Positions 59,616-64,000 of a stretch of 64,000 nucleotides of DNA are shown here, piece after piece; the stretch's first letter is position 1; every line of letters begins with the position of its first letter. Location: NCBI GenBank assembly GCA_963806455.1, contig CAWDXZ010000007.1:1-64000 (forward strand), written 5' to 3'. The notes beneath the pieces were generated by a model, which saw only the letters and a list, made by a program, of their open reading frames with translations, was not told where the DNA came from and did no database searches. The position numbers and the translations under genes are program-made. This DNA comes from Bog-756 sp963806455 (lineage in GTDB: Bacteria > Actinomycetota > Acidimicrobiia > Acidimicrobiales > RAAP-2).

Positions 59616-60509
59616 CTATCGTCCGGCGACGTAGCCTTCCGTTGCGCTGTCACCGGGCCAACGGTAGGCCGAGGGCCGACGGTTCGCCAACACCGGCAGC
59701 TCGGTCCTGATCCTGACGAGGCGGTTCAGGTCCAGATCGGCAAGGACGACACCGGGACGGGGTTGGTGCTGCTCGGCCATCACCGACCCCCAGGGATCCA
59801 CGATCATCGAGTGGCCGTGGCAGGCCGGCATCCCGGCGGGCAGCTCCCCGACCTGTGCGGCCGCCACCACGTACACCTGGTTCTCGACCGCTCGGGCCCG
59901 GAGGAGCAGTTCCCAGTGGGCGGGCCCGGTGGCGGCGGTGAAGGCGGCGGGCACCACCGCGATGGTGACCCCGGAGAGGGCCAGGATCCGATAGAGCTCG
60001 GGGAACCGAAGGTCGTAACAGATGGACATGCCGAGCACCGGCTCCGGCGTCCCGGTTGGCTCGGACCCGCTCCCGAGCCGATGGGTGCACACGGCCGATC
60101 CGGGGGTGATGGTCGCCGACTCCCGCAGGGCCTGCCCGTCGACGTCGGCGTCGAAGAGGTGGATCTTGCGGTACACGGCCTCGACCGAGCCCGACGGGCC
60201 GATGAGGCAGCTGGTGTTGAAGAGGCGTCCGTCGGTGTCGGTCGTCGCCGCCGGCCGCTCGGGGAAGCTCCCCGCCACCAGGCGGATGCCGAGCCCCCGG
60301 GCCAGCTCGCCGGCCCAGCGGGTGGTCGGTCCGTCCAACTCCTCGGCCTGGGCCCGCAGCACGGCCGGGCCGCCGGCCACCGAGAAGTACTCGGGCAGCA
60401 CCACCAGCTCGGCACCGGACCGGGCGGCCTGCTCGACCAGCACCCCGGCGGCGGTCAGGTTGGTCGTCCGGTCTTCGCCGGCTGTGGTCTGGATGGCCGC
60501 GACGCGCAT
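59616..60509 (-). CDS. Nitrilase-superfamily amidohydrolase (omega-amidase/Nit-like)
   Basis: Carbon-nitrogen hydrolase of 297 residues with catalytic triad Glu40 (VVLPEYFS), Lys115 (YRKIHLFDADV) and Cys164 (MSICYDLRFPELYR). The HLFD and CYDLRFPELYR motifs are those of omega-amidase/deaminated glutathione amidase (branch 10), a metabolite-repair role, rather than true nitrilases. ATG 60509 follows TACCCT (60520-60515) at five bases. It is upstream of the alpha/beta hydrolase gene on the same strand. Confidence 0.9.
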   Translation of the reverse strand: MRVAAIQTTAGEDRTTNLTAAGVLVEQAARSGAELVVLPEYFSVAGGPAVLRAQAEELDGPTTRWAGELARGLGIRLVAGSFPERPAATTDTDGRLFNTSCLIGPSGSVEAVYRKIHLFDADVDGQALRESATITPGSAVCTHRLGSGSEPTGTPEPVLGMSICYDLRFPELYRILALSGVTIAVVPAAFTAATGPAHWELLLRARAVENQVYVVAAAQVGELPAGMPACHGHSMIVDPWGSVMAEQHQPRPGVVLADLDLNRLVRIRTELPVLANRRPSAYRWPGDSATEGYVAGR

Positions 60510-60582
60510 GAGACAGGGTAGGCCCGGCCGGCCGAGCCCGGGCTGGACGGCACCGCTGGCTGCACCCGACAGAATGAGAGCC

Positions 60583-61830
60583 ATGTCCTTCGAAGACTCT
60601 GAAATCGTCCGTAGTGCAGTGCGGGTGGAGGGGTTCAGGGACGACGAGTTCAACTACCAGCTCATCAGGGCGCTGGGCGTGGCCGACTACGGCGGTTCGA
60701 CGGTGGGTGAGTGCCTGGCGGTGGTGGCCGAGATCACCGACGGTAGTCCCCGCAGTTGGGCCGAGTCCTTCGACCGTCTGGCCCAACGGGTCGAGGAGCG
60801 CGGGCGGGCCTGCCTGACCGCCGGCCGGCGGACCAGCGGTCGTGACCACCTGCTCCGGGCCTCGACCTACTACCGGACGGCTGAGTACTACGCGGAGGGA
60901 GACACCGGTCGGTCCGTCGAGACCGGGCAACGGAGTCGTGCCTGTTTCGCTGATGCGACCGCGCTGCTCGACCCTCCGGTGGAGGTCGTCGATGTGCCGT
61001 TCCAAGGCGGGTCCCTTCCCGGCTATCTGGTACGACCGCCTTCGGACGCCACCCCTCCCGACGATCTCGGGCTCCCGACCCTCATCGGGGTGGGCGGGTT
61101 CGACTCGAGTGCCGAGGAGCTCTACTTCCACCTCGGTGCACCCGGTGCCGAACGCGGCTGGAACGTGTTCGTCTTCGACGGGCCCGGCCAACCCGGTTGC
61201 ATGCGCTCGAATCCGTCGATGACGTTCCGGCCGGACTACGAGGTGCCTATCGGTGCGGTCATCGACGCTCTCACCGACCGGGCCGATGTCGATGCAGGCC
61301 GCCTGGCCCTGGCCGGCCAGAGCTTCGGTTCGTACTTCGCCGCCCGCAGCGCGGCGACCGACAGTCGGGTGGGCGCCCTGGTGGCCGACCCTCCGGTCGA
61401 GGACATGGGACGGTACATGGAGGCCTGGGTCGGGTCCGAGGTGTTCCGGATGACGCGGGATATCCGGCCTGAAGACGTGATGGGAGTGCCCGAAGACCTC
61501 ATGCCCCGCCAGATGCAGTGGGGCATCGCCGCCATCTGCCACCGCTTCGGGGTTCCCTCGTTCCATGCCTGGCGCGATGCCATGACCGCGTACCGGCTCG
61601 GCCCGATGACCCGTGCCATCCGCTGCCCCGTCCTGGCCCTGGTGGGTGACCGCGAAGGCGCCGAGCCTCTGGCCCAGCACCACTCGTTCGTGGCCGAGGT
61701 GGGCGGGCCGGTCACCTCGGTGGTGTTCACCGCCGAGGACGGCGCCTCGACCCACTGCCAGGCCGACAACATCCGCCTGGCGGCGCAGGTCATGTTCGAC
61801 TGGCTGGAGGACCAATTGGGGGCGGGCTGA
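60583..61830 (+). CDS. Alpha/beta hydrolase (FrsA/pseudooxynicotine hydrolase-like)
   Basis: Protein of 415 residues with an N-terminal helical cap (about 1-140, with ASTYYRTAEYYAEGD) and a C-terminal hydrolase domain: VGVGGFDSSAEELYFHLG, FDGPGQPG, nucleophile in LALAGQSFGSYFAAR, acid in ALVGDREG and His in DGASTHCQADN. The cap-plus-core layout matches 2,6-dihydroxypseudooxynicotine hydrolase and related C-C bond or polyketide cyclising hydrolases. ATG 60583 lies seven bases after CAGAAT; ATG 60574 is an alternative. Confidence 0.85.
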   Translation: MSFEDSEIVRSAVRVEGFRDDEFNYQLIRALGVADYGGSTVGECLAVVAEITDGSPRSWAESFDRLAQRVEERGRACLTAGRRTSGRDHLLRASTYYRTAEYYAEGDTGRSVETGQRSRACFADATALLDPPVEVVDVPFQGGSLPGYLVRPPSDATPPDDLGLPTLIGVGGFDSSAEELYFHLGAPGAERGWNVFVFDGPGQPGCMRSNPSMTFRPDYEVPIGAVIDALTDRADVDAGRLALAGQSFGSYFAARSAATDSRVGALVADPPVEDMGRYMEAWVGSEVFRMTRDIRPEDVMGVPEDLMPRQMQWGIAAICHRFGVPSFHAWRDAMTAYRLGPMTRAIRCPVLALVGDREGAEPLAQHHSFVAEVGGPVTSVVFTAEDGASTHCQADNIRLAAQVMFDWLEDQLGAG

Positions 61831-61862
61831 ACGAGGGCTCCACCGGGCAGGATCGGTGGTGG

Positions 61863-62726
61863 TCAGGCCGGGCCGGTGGGCTCCGGGATGTACGCAGCCA
61901 GGGCGGCCACCAACGCGGCCTCCCCACGGTCCGACCGGTCCTCGCGCACCCCGAGCAGCGGTGTCACCGTGGCCCAGCCCCCGGCGATGAGGGCGGCATC
62001 CGACTCCGGATCGAGCTCGGCCAGCTCGGCGGCACGGTCGGCCGGCGTTCCGGCTCCCCGGAGGGTGAGCTTGACGGCGCCGGTGGTGACGTCGATCGGA
62101 GTTCCGGGGACGGGGTCCGGGGTGCTCTCGGGCCGGACCGAGCGGATGAGGCCGACCGAGCCGAGCCGACCGTGGTGCAATCCTCGGAGTGCATCGGGCG
62201 TGACCGCCGGCACGTTGAGGTTGAGCACGGTGGCGGGCGGCTGGGCCGCCAGGGCGGGAAGGACGGCCGTCGCCAGCCGCACCGGCGTCTCCCACGGAAT
62301 GGGCTCGGGCCCCCAGGCGATGCTCACGGCCAGACCGCTGATGCCGAACTGCGCAGCCGTCAGCGTGGCCCCGATCGTCCCCGAGTGCAGGGCCGACCGG
62401 CCGGCGTTGATGCCGTGGTTGATGCCCGAGACGACCAGGTCCGGCCGGGGCCCGAATCCATCGATGCAGGCGAGGATGACCGCCAGCGCCGGCGGCCCCT
62501 CGATCCCGTAGACGGGAATATCCGCCAATCCGGGGATGTCCACCGCCTCGTAGGGGATCGACTCGCGTTCGTAGACCGGGCCCACGGCGGCCCCGGTCCC
62601 ACTGTGGTCGGTGAGGGGGGCGACCACCACGAGCTCGTCGTCGCCGCAGGCCGAGACCAGGCCCCTGGCCAGGGCGCCGATGCCCGGGGCGAACACGCCG
62701 TCGTCATTGGTGATCAGGATGCGCAT
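61863..62726 (-). CDS. surE: 5'/3'-nucleotidase SurE
   Basis: Metal-dependent nucleoside monophosphate phosphatase of 287 residues. Metal and substrate residues: Asp8-Asp9 in MRILITNDDGVFAPG, Ser42 in PLTDHSGTGAAV and Asn in VSGINHGINAG; ALHSGTIGATLTAA and VLNLNVPAV complete the fold. Implicated in stress survival and nucleotide salvage. Convergent with the hydrolase gene and divergent from the epimerase gene. Confidence 0.94.
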   Translation of the reverse strand: MRILITNDDGVFAPGIGALARGLVSACGDDELVVVAPLTDHSGTGAAVGPVYERESIPYEAVDIPGLADIPVYGIEGPPALAVILACIDGFGPRPDLVVSGINHGINAGRSALHSGTIGATLTAAQFGISGLAVSIAWGPEPIPWETPVRLATAVLPALAAQPPATVLNLNVPAVTPDALRGLHHGRLGSVGLIRSVRPESTPDPVPGTPIDVTTGAVKLTLRGAGTPADRAAELAELDPESDAALIAGGWATVTPLLGVREDRSDRGEAALVAALAAYIPEPTGPA

Positions 62727-62882
62727 GTCGACACGTTCCGTTCTGACCTGGAGTCGGGGCCACCCGCCGGCTGTGGGCGGCGCGGGTGGTATGCGAACGG
62801 CGGCCCGCCGGGCCGATGCGCCCGTCGCCTACCATACCGGTCGGCATCGGCTGCTCCGGACGAGGGTCGACCCGACCACACC

Positions 62883-63836
62883 ATGACCCCCTCCCCAGTG
62901 ACCGAAGGCCGACGGCCGGCCGAGACCACCACCGCCACCGGCGACCAGTGGGTGATCGGCCACGGCCACCAACGGGCGGTCGTCACCGAGGTGGGCGCCA
63001 CCCTCCGCTCGTTCACCACGGATGACCGGGCGGTGGTGGCCGGGTTCGGGCCGGACCAGTGGAGCAGGGGGGGCCGGGGCCAGGTGCTGGCGCCATGGCC
63101 GAACCGACTGGGAGAGGGACGGTACTCATTCGAGGGGGTGGAGGCTCAGGCGCCACTCGACGAGCCGTCGGCGGGGAACGCCATCCACGGCCTGGTCCGT
63201 TGGTTGCCGTGGCAGATGGTGGGCCGGGCGCAGAACCGGGTCACTCTGGCCTGCCAGCTCCATCCGTCGCCGGCCTACCCCTTTGCCCTACGGCTCAACG
63301 TCGAATACCGGCTGGGCCGGGACGGCCTGACGGTCGTGACCGAGGCGGACAACGTTGGCCAGGGCGATCTGCCGTTCGGACTCGGCTTCCATCCCTACCT
63401 GACCATCGGGACGGCCACTGTGGACAGCGTGCGTCTGCGCGTTCCCGCCTCCCAGCGGCTGGTCACCGACGATCGTGGACTGCCCACGGGTCGGGCACCG
63501 GTGAGGGGTACGGAGTTCGACTTCGATCCGGGTCGCCTGATCGGTGTGACCAAGCTCGACACCGGGTTCACCGGTCTCCATCGAGACGCCGACGGACGCG
63601 CCCGGGTGGAGCTCGACCATCCCGATGGTGCTGGCGGGACCACGGTGTGGGCCGACGACCGCTTCCCCTATTTCATGGTCTACACGGGCGATACTCTCGA
63701 TGTCGAGGAACGACGCACGGCACTGGCGGTGGAGCCGATGAGTTGCCCGCCCGACGCTTTCCGCTCGGGGGTGGACCTGGTCGTGCTCCGGCCCGGGGCC
63801 CGGTGGACCGGCTCGTGGGGGATCGCGCCCCGCTGA
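62883..63836 (+). CDS. Aldose 1-epimerase family protein (GalM-like)
   Basis: Galactose mutarotase-fold protein of 317 residues: VVTEVGATLRSF, LAPWPNRLGEGRYSFEG, AIHGLVRWLPW with the acid-base His, LGFHPYLTIG with the second His, and a C-terminal VEPMSCPPDAFRSG where Glu acts as base. Interconverts anomers of free or phosphorylated hexoses. No sugar operon is nearby. TACCAT near 62828-62833 is a possible -10 with a roughly 45-nt leader. Confidence 0.9.
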   Translation: MTPSPVTEGRRPAETTTATGDQWVIGHGHQRAVVTEVGATLRSFTTDDRAVVAGFGPDQWSRGGRGQVLAPWPNRLGEGRYSFEGVEAQAPLDEPSAGNAIHGLVRWLPWQMVGRAQNRVTLACQLHPSPAYPFALRLNVEYRLGRDGLTVVTEADNVGQGDLPFGLGFHPYLTIGTATVDSVRLRVPASQRLVTDDRGLPTGRAPVRGTEFDFDPGRLIGVTKLDTGFTGLHRDADGRARVELDHPDGAGGTTVWADDRFPYFMVYTGDTLDVEERRTALAVEPMSCPPDAFRSGVDLVVLRPGARWTGSWGIAPR

Positions 63837-63947
63837 CCGGGCCCGGTGCCACGACCCCCGGCGGACGGTGGCCGTTCGGTGGTGGGTGGTAACTTCGTCT
63901 GGCGACGCGAAGCCGTGGTCTCGAGCAAGCACTCGCGAGTGGTCAGC

Positions 63948-64000
63948 ATGGACGATGGATCCGGAGACGGAAGGGACGAGCAGGACGACATCAAGGCGGC
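63948..64000 (+). CDS. Possible 5' end of a gene cut by the window edge
   Basis: ATG 63948 opens a frame with an Asp/Gly-rich start running off the window. TAACTT (63890-63895) is a possible -10 for it, and GTG 63915 is an in-frame earlier start. Only 17 codons are visible, so no function can be given. Confidence 0.3.
   Translation, partial: MDDGSGDGRDEQDDIKA

Noticed and set aside
63680..63994. 104-codon minus-strand frame at the right edge
   Set aside because: Overlaps the conserved 3' half of the epimerase gene and has no recognisable features.

Overview
The window is very GC-rich, densely packed double-stranded coding DNA from an actinobacterium. The evidence is an RNase P RNA with actinobacterial core motifs, two F420-type PPOX flavoproteins related to mycobacterial Rv1155, sterol-catabolism enzymes otherwise best known from Mycobacterium/Rhodococcus, an actinobacterial encapsulin, and many leaderless genes (a -10 hexamer of the form TANNNT placed 5-7 nt before a GTG/ATG start). 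A lineage such as Acidimicrobiia is my inference; nothing in the window proves it. I saw no tRNA, CRISPR, prophage or IS element.

Layout. 1-2.4 kb: rnpB (minus) divergent from xseA-xseB. 2.5-6.3 kb: an acyl-CoA ligase, a persulfide-dioxygenase-like hydrolase and a ferredoxin reductase. 6.3-10.6 kb: a moxR-DUF58-transglutaminase operon (minus). 10.7-15.5 kb: a tightly coupled glpD - AGPS-like flavoprotein - glycerol kinase operon (minus), a candidate ether-lipid/glycerol-3-phosphate locus. 15.5-19.6 kb: a redox-stress island with perR behind a tandem operator, rubrerythrin, DUF3501 and, convergent to them, a two-gene operon for a nitrobindin-like beta-barrel protein with an encapsulin-targeting tail and the encapsulin shell. 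19.9-21.2 kb: ssb paralogue, two small ORFs, msrB.

21.4-40 kb is a catabolic region. It has homologues of FadE30, IpdF and FadD3 (sterol C/D-ring degradation), further CoA ligases, SDRs and an alcohol dehydrogenase, two P450s and a 3Fe-4S ferredoxin, a thiolase, a FadE26/FadE27-like heteromeric acyl-CoA dehydrogenase pair, and a perfect KstR-type operator between the thiolase and the dehydrogenases. Together these suggest sterol or steroid side-chain and ring catabolism. 40-45 kb: rhodanese, DUF4031, a thiolase-like protein without its cysteine, two F420-type flavoproteins, a FrnE-like DsbA protein and a methyltransferase-Mug DNA glycosylase fusion.

45-57 kb is a potassium locus: kdpDE, a second short KdpD-like kinase with its own KdpE-like regulator, an OmpR-type direct repeat, two tiny membrane ORFs (the second is kdpF), kdpABC and an orphan DUF4118-GAF protein. 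57-64 kb holds OsmC, an SDR, ArfB, two alpha/beta hydrolases, a nitrilase-family amidase, surE, an aldose-1-epimerase family protein and the possible start of one more gene.

The most novel-looking item is the encapsulin whose apparent cargo is a heme-type nitrobindin/FABP-like barrel. The recurrent leaderless promoters, the Mug fusion, the AGPS-GlpD-GlpK operon and the expanded Kdp sensing set are also worth following.
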